64,000 bases of DNA from Clostridiales bacterium (GCA_029265405.1 JAJUJI010000003.1:1-64000); one strand, 5' to 3'; positions 50,610-59,335 are shown, counted from the stretch's first letter. Notes: generated from the sequence alone by a model not told the origin. Translations and numbers: made by a program.

Positions 50610-50868
50610 AATGGCTGTGACTGGGAAAATAGCGCCAAGAGCGTTTTCAGAGAGAGCCGTATGCCCGCAAACCGCGGCCATGCTGCAAATCGGCTTATCC
50701 GCCCGGCGCTTGGTTCGCCCACGAGCCGCGGCTAATCACCGACGGGTGGTCCCGTTACAGGCCCGGGGAATTTATGTTCCCCCGAGGAGCGCCGGCGGCC
50801 CTGCGCCGCGGCGAATATGGGTGGTACCGCGGAGCTTTCCGTCCCATAGGGAGCGGAAAGCTGTTTTT
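50610..50868 (+). ncRNA. T-box leader RNA sensing uncharged tRNA-Phe
   Basis: The T-box core TGGGTGGTACCGCG (50818-50831) matches the antiterminator bulge that pairs with the tRNA acceptor end. A terminator follows: AGCTTTCCG (50833-50841), CGGAAAGCT (50854-50862), GTTTTT to 50868. In Stem I, CCAAGAGCG (from about 50632) pairs with CGCTTGG (50707-50713), leaving TTC (50714-50716) in the specifier loop, a phenylalanine codon; CAGAGAGAGCC (about 50648) and CCCGTTACAG (50751-50760) are other typical elements. Uncharged tRNA-Phe should allow read-through into pheST. Confidence 0.93.
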
Positions 50869-50917
50869 GTATGCCTTCGGCTCATTTATCGCGCTCCGCG
50901 CAATCATGGAGGTATTT

Positions 50918-51946
50918 ATGAGAAAAACGCTTGAAGAAATACGCGCCCGGTCCCTTAGGGCAATCGGCGAGGCGGCGGAGCCTTCCGTACTGGAAAGCCT
51001 GCGCGTAAAGTATCTTGGCAAGAAGGGCGAGCTTACCGCCGTCCTCAAGCAGATGGGCAGTCTCTCGCCCGAGGAGCGCCCCCTGATAGGCCAGCTTGCA
51101 AACGATATCAGGGCCGCCGTCGAGAAGGCTCTGGGCGACAAGCTCGCCGCCCTACAGGACGAGCTGCTCCGGGCAAGGCTTGAAAGCGAGGCCATAGACG
51201 TGACCGTGCCCGGCAGGCCCTTTATTCTCGGCGCAAGGCATCCCCTGAAAATAGTGTGGGACGAGGCTGTCGACATATTCGTCGGCATGGGCTTCCAGGT
51301 GGCGGAAGGCCCCGAAATAGAATACTCCGACTACAATTTTACAAAGCTCAACACTCCGGAGGGCCATCCCGCGCGCGACAGGCAGGACACCTTCTACTTT
51401 GACGAGCTTGACAGCGTCTGCCTGCGCACGCAGACCTCCCCTGTTCAGGTGCGCGTCATGGAGGCCAAAAAGCCGCCCATAAGGGTAATATCTCCCGGTA
51501 GGGTCTACCGCAAGGACGAGGTTGACGCCACCCATTCCCCCATGTTTCACCAGATGGAGGGGCTTGTAGTGGACAGGGGCATAACCATGGGCGACCTTAA
51601 GGGCACGCTCAATACGCTTGTCAAGCGGCTGTACGGGCCGGAAGCGCTTACCCGCTTCCGTCCCCACCATTTCCCCTTCACCGAGCCCTCCTGCGAGGTG
51701 GACGTGCAGTGCTTCGAGTGCCGCGGCCAGGGCTGCCGCGTCTGCAAGGGCGAGGGCTGGATAGAGCTGCTTGGCGCCGGCATGGTGCATCCCCGGGTGC
51801 TGGCGGGCTGCGGGATAGACCCGGAGGTCTACAGCGGCTTCGCCTTCGGGGTAGGTTTGGACAGGATGACCATGCGCCGCTACAAAATCAGCGATCTGCG
51901 CCTGCTTTTTGAAAACGACGCTCGCTTCCTGGCCCAGTTCGGCTGA
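50918..51946 (+). CDS. pheS: Phenylalanyl-tRNA synthetase alpha chain
   Basis: Catalytic subunit of the alpha2-beta2 enzyme. The 342-residue protein has the N-terminal coiled coil (about 1-85) and class II motifs: PEIEYSDYNFTKLN, RVYRKDEVDATHSPMFHQ (motif 2), HHFPFTEPSCEVDV and FGVGLDRMTM (motif 3). It contains an inserted CFECRGQGCRVCKGEGW cysteine quartet found in clostridial PheS. GGAGG lies 5 bases ahead of the ATG at 50918; the open frame extends left into the T-box and is not used. Confidence 0.97.
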   Translation: MRKTLEEIRARSLRAIGEAAEPSVLESLRVKYLGKKGELTAVLKQMGSLSPEERPLIGQLANDIRAAVEKALGDKLAALQDELLRARLESEAIDVTVPGRPFILGARHPLKIVWDEAVDIFVGMGFQVAEGPEIEYSDYNFTKLNTPEGHPARDRQDTFYFDELDSVCLRTQTSPVQVRVMEAKKPPIRVISPGRVYRKDEVDATHSPMFHQMEGLVVDRGITMGDLKGTLNTLVKRLYGPEALTRFRPHHFPFTEPSCEVDVQCFECRGQGCRVCKGEGWIELLGAGMVHPRVLAGCGIDPEVYSGFAFGVGLDRMTMRRYKISDLRLLFENDARFLAQFG

Positions 51947-52003
51947 AGCGCCGCGCTTTAAGGCGTTTGAACGGCCGCCTAAACAATCGGAGGTAGAAAC
52001 AAA

Positions 52004-54391
52004 ATGAAACTGTCAAGAGAATGGCTTTCCGAATTTGTCGATATAAAGGCCTCTGCAAGGGAATACGCGGAAAGGATGACCATGACCGGCTCCAAGGTGG
52101 AGGGAACGGAGGAGCTGGGCGCCGAAATAACCAACGTCGTGGCCGGCAGGGTGACGGCCCTCGAGCGGCACGAAAACAGCGACCACCTCTGGGTCTGCCT
52201 TGTGGACGTGGGCGGGGAGACGCCCGTGCAGATAGTCACGGGAGCCCAGAACGTGAGCGTGGGGGCCATGGTGCCGGTTGCCCTGCATAAGTCTACGCTC
52301 CCCGGCGGCGTTAAAATAGAAAAGGGCAAGCTGCGCGGCGTAAGGTCCGAGGGCATGCTCTGCTCCCTCGGCGAGCTGGGCCTTGCCGCCGCCGACTACC
52401 CTTACGCAGATCCCGACGGCATCTTCATCATGCGCGAGACCTGCCGCCCCGGGCAGGATATACGCGAGGTGCTGGGGCTGAATGACAGCGTGGTAGATTT
52501 TGAGATAACCAACAACAGGCCCGACTGCCTGAGCGTTCGCGGCCTGGCAAGGGAGAGCGCCGTCGCCTTCCGGACGAGCCTGCGGCTGCCCGAACCCGTG
52601 GTGAAGGGCTGCGGAGACGGGGATGTTATCACAAACTATTTGGACGTCGACATAGAAAATCCCCTTCTCTGTCCCAGATACACCGCCCGCTTCGTAAAAA
52701 ACGTCAGGATAGCTCCTTCTCCGGAATGGATGCGCCGCCGCCTGAGGGCCTGCGGAGTCCGCCCCATAAACAACATTGTCGATATAACCAACTACGTCAT
52801 GCTGGAATACGGGCAGCCCATGCACAGCTTTGACTATTCCTGCATACACGGAAGCCGCATAATCGTGCGCAACGCCCTGCCCGGCGAAAGGATGGCCACT
52901 CTGGACGGCAGCCTGCGCGAGCTTTCCCCCGAAATGCTGGTCATCGCCGACGAGACGAGGGCAATAGGCCTTGCCGGCGTTATGGGCGGCGAGAACAGCG
53001 AAATAACGGAAAGCACCAAAGCGGTTGTTTTCGAATCGGCCAACTTCAACGGCACCAGCATACGCAAGACGGCTCTGGCTCTCGGCATGCGCACGGACGC
53101 CTCCTCCCGCTTTGAAAAGGGGCTGGATCCTCTGGGCACGCTGCCGGCCGTACAGCGGGCCTGCGAGCTGGTGGAGCTGCTTGGCGCGGGCGAGGTGGTG
53201 GACGGCGTCATAGACGTCATCGCCTCTGACAGCGAGCCCACGCGCCTGCCGCTGGAGCCGGATAAGATAAACAGGCTGCTTGGCACGAGCATACCAAAGG
53301 ACTATATGGTCGGGCTACTCAGGGAGCTGGGCTTTGCTTTCAAGGGCGACATGATGACGGTGCCCTCCTGGCGGGGGGACGTTGCCCATTACAGCGACGT
53401 GGCCGAGGAGGTCGCCCGCTTTTACGGCTACGACGCAATAGAGGCAACCGTTTTCAGAGGCGCCGCCGCCGAGGGCGGGCTTACGGAAAAGCAGCGCGCG
53501 GAGCGCGAAACAAGCGCCCTCTGCCGGGCTATGGGCTTTTCAGAGATACTGACCTACTCCTTCATCGGCCAGGCGGACAACGACAAGGTCAATATGCCGG
53601 CCGGTCATCCCCTCCGCCGCGGCGCCGTGATACAAAACCCGCTGGGCGAGGACAGCTCGGTCATGCGCACCACCATGCTGCCCTCCATGATGGAGTGCCT
53701 GGGCAGGAACTACAGCTACCGCAACAGGGACGTCAAGCTTTTCGAGCTGTCCAAGGTCTATCTGCCCGAGGAGGGCGGACTGCCCCTTGAAAAGAAGGTT
53801 CTGGCGCTGGGCATGTACGGAAAGGATGCGGATTTCTACGCGCTCAAGGGCTTTGTGGAGGCTATTTTATCACATCTTCGCATAAAGGACGCCGTTTACG
53901 AGGCCTGCAAGGACGAATACGCCTACCACCCCGGACGCTGCGCTAGGCTCATGAGGGGCGGGAAGGCGCTGGGCCTGCTGGGCGAGCTGCACCCGGCCGT
54001 ATGCGGGAACTACGGCATTGCCTCCGCAGTCTGCGCCGCCGAGCTTGACTTTGACGCCCTGTTTGAGGCCAGAGGCAGGGAGGCGGCATATGCGCCCCTG
54101 CCACGCTTCCCCGCCGTCCTGAGGGACCTGGCCGTGGTCTGCGACGAGAGCGTCACCGTAGGCAGCCTTGCCGAATGCATCAGGGCGGCGGCGCGCGGCT
54201 CCGGCATTTTGGAGGACGCGGCCTTCTTCGACGTATACAGGGGCCTGCCAGTGCCTCCCGGCAGGAAAAGCGTCGCCTTTTCGCTGCGCTTCCGCTCCGA
54301 TGAGAAATCGCTTTCCGACGAGGATATAAAGCCGGTCATGGCCGCCATACTCTCGGAGCTTGAGGCTTCTCTGGGGGCGGTCATAAGATAA
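52004..54391 (+). CDS. pheT: Phenylalanyl-tRNA synthetase beta chain
   Basis: Binds the anticodon and edits mischarged Tyr-tRNA-Phe. The 795-residue protein has the EMAP/Arc1-type tRNA-binding domain (about 40-150, NSDHLWVCLVDVGG, IVTGAQNV), B3/B4 editing domain (DSVVDFEITNNRPDCLSV, GVMGGENSEIT), B5, the inactive synthetase core (RFYGYDAIEAT, MRTTMLPSMM) and the C-terminal ferredoxin-like anticodon domain ending with FSLRFRSDEKSLSDEDI. CGGAGGTAGAAACAAA precedes the ATG. Confidence 0.97.
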   Translation: MKLSREWLSEFVDIKASAREYAERMTMTGSKVEGTEELGAEITNVVAGRVTALERHENSDHLWVCLVDVGGETPVQIVTGAQNVSVGAMVPVALHKSTLPGGVKIEKGKLRGVRSEGMLCSLGELGLAAADYPYADPDGIFIMRETCRPGQDIREVLGLNDSVVDFEITNNRPDCLSVRGLARESAVAFRTSLRLPEPVVKGCGDGDVITNYLDVDIENPLLCPRYTARFVKNVRIAPSPEWMRRRLRACGVRPINNIVDITNYVMLEYGQPMHSFDYSCIHGSRIIVRNALPGERMATLDGSLRELSPEMLVIADETRAIGLAGVMGGENSEITESTKAVVFESANFNGTSIRKTALALGMRTDASSRFEKGLDPLGTLPAVQRACELVELLGAGEVVDGVIDVIASDSEPTRLPLEPDKINRLLGTSIPKDYMVGLLRELGFAFKGDMMTVPSWRGDVAHYSDVAEEVARFYGYDAIEATVFRGAAAEGGLTEKQRAERETSALCRAMGFSEILTYSFIGQADNDKVNMPAGHPLRRGAVIQNPLGEDSSVMRTTMLPSMMECLGRNYSYRNRDVKLFELSKVYLPEEGGLPLEKKVLALGMYGKDADFYALKGFVEAILSHLRIKDAVYEACKDEYAYHPGRCARLMRGGKALGLLGELHPAVCGNYGIASAVCAAELDFDALFEARGREAAYAPLPRFPAVLRDLAVVCDESVTVGSLAECIRAAARGSGILEDAAFFDVYRGLPVPPGRKSVAFSLRFRSDEKSLSDEDIKPVMAAILSELEASLGAVIR

Positions 54392-54415
54392 GCCTAAGGC
54401 TTTGAGCATAAACGC

Positions 54416-54444
54416 TTTACAGGAAGGGAAAATAGGGTTATAAT
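54416..54444 (+). promoter_or_regulatory. Promoter of ireB
   Basis: TTTACA (54416-54421) and a perfect TATAAT (54439-54444) are 17 bp apart, about 34 bases before ireB. Confidence 0.65.
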
Positions 54445-54477
54445 GGCAATATAGGCGATATGGGGGGATAATTGAAA

Positions 54478-54720
54478 ATGGACGAATATACGCGAAAGTT
54501 CGGCATAGTGGACAAGAAGCAGGAAACAAGGGAGATACTTACCTCCGTTTACAACGCCCTGCTTATAAAAGGCTATAACCCCATAAACCAGCTTGTGGGC
54601 TATATCATCACCGAGGATCCCACCTATATTACCAACTATCAAAACGCGCGCACTCTAATCTGCCGCCTGGACAGGGACGAGCTGCTCCAGGAGCTTGTGC
54701 GAAGCTATCTGGAAAAATAA
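54478..54720 (+). CDS. ireB: IreB-family regulatory phosphoprotein (UPF0297)
   Basis: In Enterococcus IreB is phosphorylated by the PASTA kinase IreK and controls cephalosporin resistance via peptidoglycan precursor flux. The 80-residue protein has the whole signature: TREILTSVYNALLIKGYNPI, NQLVGYIITEDPTYI and RLDRDELLQELVRSYL. GGGGGG lies about 10 bases ahead of the ATG at 54478. Usual neighbours alaS, ruvX and the DUF1292 gene are not here. Confidence 0.93.
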   Translation: MDEYTRKFGIVDKKQETREILTSVYNALLIKGYNPINQLVGYIITEDPTYITNYQNARTLICRLDRDELLQELVRSYLEK

Positions 54721-54808
54721 CCGAAGGCCCAAAGCCCGCATGCTGCGGGCGCATCAGGCCGGCCGCAAGGCGCTCCGCATTTAATTGGAAGCATTATCCC
54801 GCTTTTCC

Positions 54809-54846
54809 AAGCATTTGCGGCCCGGAAAAGGGCCGCAATGCTTTTC
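54809..54846 (+). terminator. Terminator after ireB
   Basis: AAGCATTTGCGGCCC (54809-54823) pairs, with one bulge, with GGGCCGCAATGCTT (54830-54843), followed by TTCG. A smaller hairpin GCCCGCA-TGC-TGCGGGC (54734-54750) precedes it. Confidence 0.7.
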
Positions 54847-54851
54847 GTTGC

Positions 54852-54887
54852 TTGATTTACGGTAAAAAAAGTGTTACAATAGGTAAC
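54852..54887 (+). promoter_or_regulatory. Promoter with GTTAC-N5-GTAAC over the -10
   Basis: TTGATT (54852-54857) and TACAAT (54875-54880) are 17 bp apart. The short inverted repeat GTTAC/GTAAC (54873-54887) lies on the -10 and start site and could be an operator. Confidence 0.55.
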
Positions 54888-54909
54888 AATTTAGGAGGTA
54901 CAAGCGCAT

Positions 54910-55197
54910 ATGGCAGCGTCAAAAGCCCTTGAATACAGGGGATATCCTCTCCAAAGGAAGGATAATTTGATTTTCCTCGGGAGTATGAAGGACAAATATA
55001 TAGTCATGCTTCAGATTCTCGAAACCAAGCCCTTGGAAGACTTCATGCTCGCGACCAAGGTTTCCGTTCAGCTTCAGCTTACGGATCCCGACATTCGCAG
55101 CCGCGACAGGATAGTCAAGAAGACAGAAAAGGACGGGGTCTACACCGCTCTCGACGTGGGGCTCGTCTGGCTGGAAAGGGCGCTTGCCAGCGGCTGA
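54910..55197 (+). CDS. Conserved small Clostridia protein of unknown function
   Basis: A 95-residue soluble protein starting MAASKALEYRGYPLQRKDN, with YIVMLQILETKPL, LATKVSVQLQLTDPD and a C-terminal KDGVYTALDVGLVWLERAL helix. I know the pattern from unnamed proteins across the Oscillospiraceae and Lachnospiraceae. AGGAGG (54893-54898) precedes the ATG. It lies 24 bp before an NlpC/P60 hydrolase gene and may be co-transcribed. No function can be assigned. Confidence 0.75.
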   Translation: MAASKALEYRGYPLQRKDNLIFLGSMKDKYIVMLQILETKPLEDFMLATKVSVQLQLTDPDIRSRDRIVKKTEKDGVYTALDVGLVWLERALASG

Positions 55198-55221
55198 CCT
55201 CCGGAAACGGGGAGCTAAACC

Positions 55222-56091
55222 ATGACAAGGAAATTTACTCGCATTCTGATTCTTTTTGCCGTAGTCTCCTCCCTGCTGGCGCTGCCCTCGCTCGCGGCCA
55301 ATGTGGGGGCCGCGGAGGTTACGGCCTCCTCCCTGAATTTCAGGGACCAACCCTCCATGTCGGGCAATATAGTAGGCTACGCGACTGCCGGCGAAAAGGT
55401 GCTCGTGCTGGACGACCTTGACAACGGCTGGTGCCGCGTAATGTACAACGGCGCGGAAGGCTACATGGCCTCCAAGTATCTCAAGCTCTTGGGCGAAACC
55501 GCGATGAAGCTCGGCGCCGGCAAGGTGACGGGTGACGGCGTGAGGTTCAGGAGCCAGGCCAGCTACACCTGCTCCACTCTGACCTACCTTAACAAGGGCT
55601 ATACGGTCGATGTCATAGGCGTATCCGGCGAGTGGTACAAGGCCGTGTACAACGGCGCGACCGGGTACATACACAGCGATTACGTGACCCTTGCGGCTAA
55701 AACGGATCCGGCGTCACTCAGGGAGCAGCTTGTAGCGACGGCGAAAAAATACGCCGGAGTCAAGTACGTCTGGGGAGGCTCCAGCCCCTCAACGGGCTTC
55801 GACTGCTCCGGCTATGTAAACTACGTTTACGCCTCCTGCGGGCTTTCCGTAAAGCGCACCTCCTCCCTGCTCTATGCGGAGTCCGCGAAGATATCCAAGG
55901 CCGAGCTTCAGCCGGGCGATCTGGTTTTCTTTGCCAGTCCCTCCGGCTGGTACGTCTCGCACGTCGGCATCTACATAGGCGGCGGACAGTTCATCCACGC
56001 CTCAAGCGGGGCCGGCTGCGTGACTGTCAGCACTTTGAGCGGCGCCTATTACTCCTCCTATTTCTACGGAGCGGGGCGCGTCATAAGCTAA
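55222..56091 (+). CDS. Secreted NlpC/P60 cell-wall hydrolase with two SH3b domains
   Basis: A 289-residue endopeptidase that cuts stem peptides of peptidoglycan. After a signal peptide (about 1-25, ending LAA) come two SH3b repeats (about 31-90 and 98-157; both contain LNFR/VRFR and GYMASKYL/GYIHSDYV) and the C-terminal NlpC/P60 domain with Cys195 in GFDCSGYV, His247 in SHVGIY and His259 in FIHASS. SH3b domains usually bind wall peptides. GGGGAGC precedes the ATG. Confidence 0.93.
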   Translation: MTRKFTRILILFAVVSSLLALPSLAANVGAAEVTASSLNFRDQPSMSGNIVGYATAGEKVLVLDDLDNGWCRVMYNGAEGYMASKYLKLLGETAMKLGAGKVTGDGVRFRSQASYTCSTLTYLNKGYTVDVIGVSGEWYKAVYNGATGYIHSDYVTLAAKTDPASLREQLVATAKKYAGVKYVWGGSSPSTGFDCSGYVNYVYASCGLSVKRTSSLLYAESAKISKAELQPGDLVFFASPSGWYVSHVGIYIGGGQFIHASSGAGCVTVSTLSGAYYSSYFYGAGRVIS

Positions 56092-56107
56092 TACCGGGCT
56101 TTGATTT

Positions 56108-56135
56108 GGGCCGGACGTCGCGTCCGGCCCTTTTT
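56108..56135 (+). terminator. Terminator after the NlpC/P60 gene
   Basis: A 10-bp stem GGGCCGGACG/CGTCCGGCCC (56108-56117, 56121-56130), TCG loop, then TTTTT. Confidence 0.93.
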
Positions 56136-56230
56136 GTGGCCGCGGCCGCCTCTCCGGCATATGCTGGACTGAGGCGGCCGCGGCCTGAGGCGGCTCAGCG
56201 GCGGCAATTCACCGACAAGGAGTGCCTATT

Positions 56231-56434
56231 ATGCAGGATAATCCGAGGCCCCGCCCCGACCAGGCGGGCGGCCGGTCTGACGGGCGGGGAGAGGCCTACA
56301 GCAAAACCACATACTGGCGCCGCACGGCCAACCCTTTGGAAGGCCTGGCCCGTGTGTCGCCCGAGGAAATACTGGAAAACCTCAAACGCATAGAGAACAT
56401 AGTAAACGAAATAGCAAGAATGATGAAAACATAG
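56231..56434 (+). CDS. Small hypothetical protein
   Basis: A 67-residue protein: a charged, Arg/Pro/Gly-rich first half (MQDNPRPRPDQAGG) followed by a helical end, EEILENLKRIENIVNEIARM. AAGGAG lies 8 bases ahead of the ATG at 56231, and terminators sit on both sides, so it is a plausible single gene. Family unknown. Confidence 0.55.
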   Translation: MQDNPRPRPDQAGGRSDGRGEAYSKTTYWRRTANPLEGLARVSPEEILENLKRIENIVNEIARMMKT

Positions 56435-56437
56435 CCT

Positions 56438-56472
56438 CGGCGGGCGTCTCGCATTGGAGACGCCCGCCGCTT
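56438..56472 (+). terminator. Bidirectional terminator
   Basis: A perfect 13-bp stem CGGCGGGCGTCTC/GAGACGCCCGCCG (56438-56450, 56457-56469) with a 6-base loop, between the small gene and the convergent Cys-rich protein gene. The T-run is short. Confidence 0.75.
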
Positions 56473-56484
56473 TGGCGTCCTTAT

Positions 56485-57273
56485 TCAGGCGGGGGCGCCG
56501 CTCCCGCAGGGCCCGCTGTCGGCGCAGGGGCCGATGTAGTGGCCGGAGCCGAAGGTTTCGCAGATGGTGACGGGTACGGAGTCGCCCACCCCCGCATAGG
56601 GCTTGATGGCCGACACCAGCAGGTTTTCATACTTCCACAGCTTGTCGACGAGCTTGTAGTTTATTGTCAGCATGCAGTCGTTGCCCTCGGTGCCGACGGT
56701 CACGCTTTCAAATATGACAGTCATGCAGGAGCCGTCTATCACCGCCAGCTCGTTCCTGAACTGCGTCTGGCCCGCCGTATTGTTGGGATAAAAGACTCCG
56801 CCGGGGAATCTCGCGAACTGGTGCCAGAGTATTTCAAACATGTCTATGGGCGTAACCACCGCCAGCGTCGTCGCCCCGTACCTCAGGACGACCTCGAACT
56901 CGACTTTCACGCCCACCCTGTCGCAGGTGGAGGGCAGGCTTTCTTCCGCGCAAAGGACCCTGTAGCTGACTATCGCCGGTACTCCGTCCGGCAGGAAGCC
57001 GCCCCGGCAGCCTGCGCGTCCGTCCGGATTGCAGGGCACGCAGTGTGTCAAGGTCCTGCTCCGCGAGCTTATGTCCCTTACGTCCTCGACGCATATGTCA
57101 TGGCACGCGCAGGGCGCCGAGGCCGCCTGATAGCCGAAGGCCAGCTTTTTTGCCGGATCCGAGAAAACGGCGCCGCACTCCGCGCAGCTTCCGCTTGCCG
57201 GCCAGCAGGCCGCCTCCGGCTGCCCGGCCGGCGCGGGCTGGCCGCCGGGCGTAGCTTTTATGTTCTCCGCCAT
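56485..57273 (-). CDS. Cysteine-rich protein of unknown function, possibly spore-associated
   Basis: A 262-residue protein without signal peptide or membrane helix and with 16 cysteines. The N-terminal ~35 residues are Ala/Pro/Gly-rich; then come CAECG, PCACHDIC and HCVPCNPDGRAGC clusters, and a beta-rich C-terminal half (VKVEFEVVLRYGATTLAVVTPIDMF, CMTVIFESVTVG, CMLTINYKL). Many Cys and a soluble beta fold suggest a cross-linked coat or exosporium protein or a metal-binding protein; neither is shown. The ATG at 57273 is used. Single gene on its strand. Confidence 0.55.
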   Translation of the reverse strand: MAENIKATPGGQPAPAGQPEAACWPASGSCAECGAVFSDPAKKLAFGYQAASAPCACHDICVEDVRDISSRSRTLTHCVPCNPDGRAGCRGGFLPDGVPAIVSYRVLCAEESLPSTCDRVGVKVEFEVVLRYGATTLAVVTPIDMFEILWHQFARFPGGVFYPNNTAGQTQFRNELAVIDGSCMTVIFESVTVGTEGNDCMLTINYKLVDKLWKYENLLVSAIKPYAGVGDSVPVTICETFGSGHYIGPCADSGPCGSGAPA

Positions 57274-57369
57274 ATCGATTTCATAATCCTTTCAGAAAAG
57301 ATCGTTTGAGAATGTCGCATCCCTCCCTACACATTATGAAAACGAGGCTATTATTGTTACCGTCCGTCC

Positions 57370-58245
57370 TCAGCCCCCGGCGCTGAGAAGGTCGAAGCCT
57401 TCCCCCACCACCTCGCTGGCCGGATTCAGATAGGCGAAGGCCGTCGGCGCGTATTTTTTAATCAGGTCCTTGACCCTGTATACCTCGCGGGGCTTGACCA
57501 CCACGACAAGCACGTTTTTCTCGCCGTGAGCGTACATCCCCGTCCCCTTTTGCAAAGTCACGCCCCTGTCCAGCTCCCGCATGACAGCCTGCGCCAGCGG
57601 CTCGGGATCGGAATCGAGTATAATGTGGAACACGACGGCCTTGTTGAAGCCGCTTATGAGCGAGTCCATGACCCAGGAGCTTACGGCAAGGCAGAGAGCG
57701 GCGTAGATGCCGTTTTCTATTCTTCCGTAGACGAACACCGAAAAGAGTATTATGGTCCCGTCCGTGAGCAGATACATCTTTCCGAGCGTCAGGCTCCTGC
57801 GCCTGGTCAGCAGCAGGCGCACCAGCAGGTCCGTTCCGCTGGAGGAGCCGTTGGCCTTGAGGAACAGCACCGACGAAATTCCGTACAAAGCGCCGGCCGC
57901 TATCGCGGCAATCAGCCTGTTATCCGTCGCGCAGGGCAGGAAGGAAAAGGCGTCTATGAAAAACGAATAAAGGACGGAGGAAACAAGCGTGGAAACCGTA
58001 AAGTATCTGCCCTTTGCAAACCAGGCCCAGAACAGCAGGGGCACCGTCAGGGCAAAGGTAAAGGCGCCGACCGGAACATAGAAGAAATGGTTGAGCGCGA
58101 TGGCCAGCCCCGAAAAGCCGCCCGCCGCAATCTGGTTGTCCTCCAGAAACAGGTTTATCCCCAGGGCATAGCCAAGGTTCGCCAGCACCAGCAAGCCCGC
58201 CCTGTCCCAGGCAAACCCGTTTTTTTTCAAAAGCTCCTTTTTCAC
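57370..58245 (-). CDS. YitT-family membrane protein with DUF2179 domain
   Basis: A 291-residue protein with about five to six membrane helices (residues 18-195; GINLFLEDNQIAAGGFSGLAIAL is the family signature, also FLKANGSSSGTDLL) and a C-terminal cytoplasmic DUF2179 domain (about 205-285; ELDRGVTLQKGTGMYAHGEKN, VLVVVVKPREVYRVKDLI). Function of the family is unknown. Start is GTG at 58245 with GGAGG 6 bases ahead. Confidence 0.92.
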   Translation of the reverse strand: MKKELLKKNGFAWDRAGLLVLANLGYALGINLFLEDNQIAAGGFSGLAIALNHFFYVPVGAFTFALTVPLLFWAWFAKGRYFTVSTLVSSVLYSFFIDAFSFLPCATDNRLIAAIAAGALYGISSVLFLKANGSSSGTDLLVRLLLTRRRSLTLGKMYLLTDGTIILFSVFVYGRIENGIYAALCLAVSSWVMDSLISGFNKAVVFHIILDSDPEPLAQAVMRELDRGVTLQKGTGMYAHGEKNVLVVVVKPREVYRVKDLIKKYAPTAFAYLNPASEVVGEGFDLLSAGG

Positions 58246-58337
58246 AGCGCGCCTCCAAATATCACAGGATATTAGTATTCTATCACGGGGCGGAAAATAA
58301 TCAAGCCGTGGGCAGCCGGGCGGCGAGGTCGCTCAAG

Positions 58338-58366
58338 TTGACAAAAGGGTACTCAGGTGGTAATAT
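58338..58366 (+). promoter_or_regulatory. Promoter of the prepilin peptidase gene
   Basis: A perfect TTGACA (58338-58343) and TAATAT (58361-58366) are separated by 17 bp. Confidence 0.7.
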
Positions 58367-58428
58367 TGTAAAACATTCCCGTTTTCGCTTTTTGCAACCG
58401 GAAATCTTGCTTGCAGGATGGCTTCAGG

Positions 58429-59310
58429 ATGAATAACGTCACCATGGCGCTGCTTTACTGCTACGCAGCCGTCTTGGGTCTTTGCGTGGGCAGCTTCCTA
58501 AACGTGGTCATATACCGCGTCCCGAGAAAAATGAGCGTTGTAAGGCCCGGCTCCCATTGTCCCAAATGCGGCTCGCGCATAAAAAAATACGACAACGTGC
58601 CCGTGCTGTCCTGGCTGCTGCTCGGCGGCAGGTGCAGGCATTGCGGAGCCAGGATTTCGCTTCGCTATCCGGCGGTGGAGCTGCTGAACATGCTGCTGTG
58701 GCTGCTCTGCCTCCAGCGCTACGCGGGCAGCAGCCTGCTGTTTTCCTTCGTCGCCATGGCCGCCTGCTCCGTCCTCATTTGCGTAGCCTTCATTGACTAC
58801 GACCATATGATCATACCGGACAGGTTCAATTTCGCCCTGCTGCTGCTCGGCGCGGCGGCCGTGTTCACAGGCGACGGCATACCCTGGCTCGACAGGCTGA
58901 TCGGCTGCCTCGGGGCGCTGGCCTTTTTCCTGCTGTTCTACTACGGCTCGATATGGATACTTAAGAGGGAGGGGCTCGGCGGCGGCGATGTGAAGCTCAT
59001 GTCCGCGGCCGGACTGCTGCTCGGCTGGAAAAACGTATTTGCCGCCATCTTCATCGCGGCGCTTACCGCCTGCCTTGTGATGCTGCCCCTCCAGCGCCGC
59101 GGCGCGGAAAAGCAGCGGGGCCTCGACGCCGCGGGCAGGTCGGAAGCGCGGCATGAAGCCGATCTGAAGCCCGGCGAAGGCGAAAGGGACTCCGGGCATA
59201 AAAGCAAGGAATTCCCTTTCGGCCCCTTCCTTGCCTTCGGCACAGCGGTTTCCTTGCTCTTCGGCACCCAGCTCATGAACTGGTATCTCGGCCTCTTCGG
59301 CTTGAGCTAG
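58429..59310 (+). CDS. Prepilin peptidase (A24 family leader peptidase / N-methyltransferase)
   Basis: Cleaves and N-methylates type IV pilin-like precursors. The 293-residue membrane protein has GSFLNVVIYR, two zinc CxxC pairs (CPKCGSR and CRHCGAR), and the catalytic aspartates in IDYDHMIIPD and GGGDVKLM. A charged loop of about 40 residues (QRRGAEKQRGL onward) precedes the last helix and is longer than usual. ATG at 58429 is used. No pilin, pilT/pilB or competence genes lie nearby, so it serves a system elsewhere. Confidence 0.93.
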   Translation: MNNVTMALLYCYAAVLGLCVGSFLNVVIYRVPRKMSVVRPGSHCPKCGSRIKKYDNVPVLSWLLLGGRCRHCGARISLRYPAVELLNMLLWLLCLQRYAGSSLLFSFVAMAACSVLICVAFIDYDHMIIPDRFNFALLLLGAAAVFTGDGIPWLDRLIGCLGALAFFLLFYYGSIWILKREGLGGGDVKLMSAAGLLLGWKNVFAAIFIAALTACLVMLPLQRRGAEKQRGLDAAGRSEARHEADLKPGEGERDSGHKSKEFPFGPFLAFGTAVSLLFGTQLMNWYLGLFGLS

Positions 59311-59335
59311 CCGTCCGGAGCGCCATACGCCGAAA

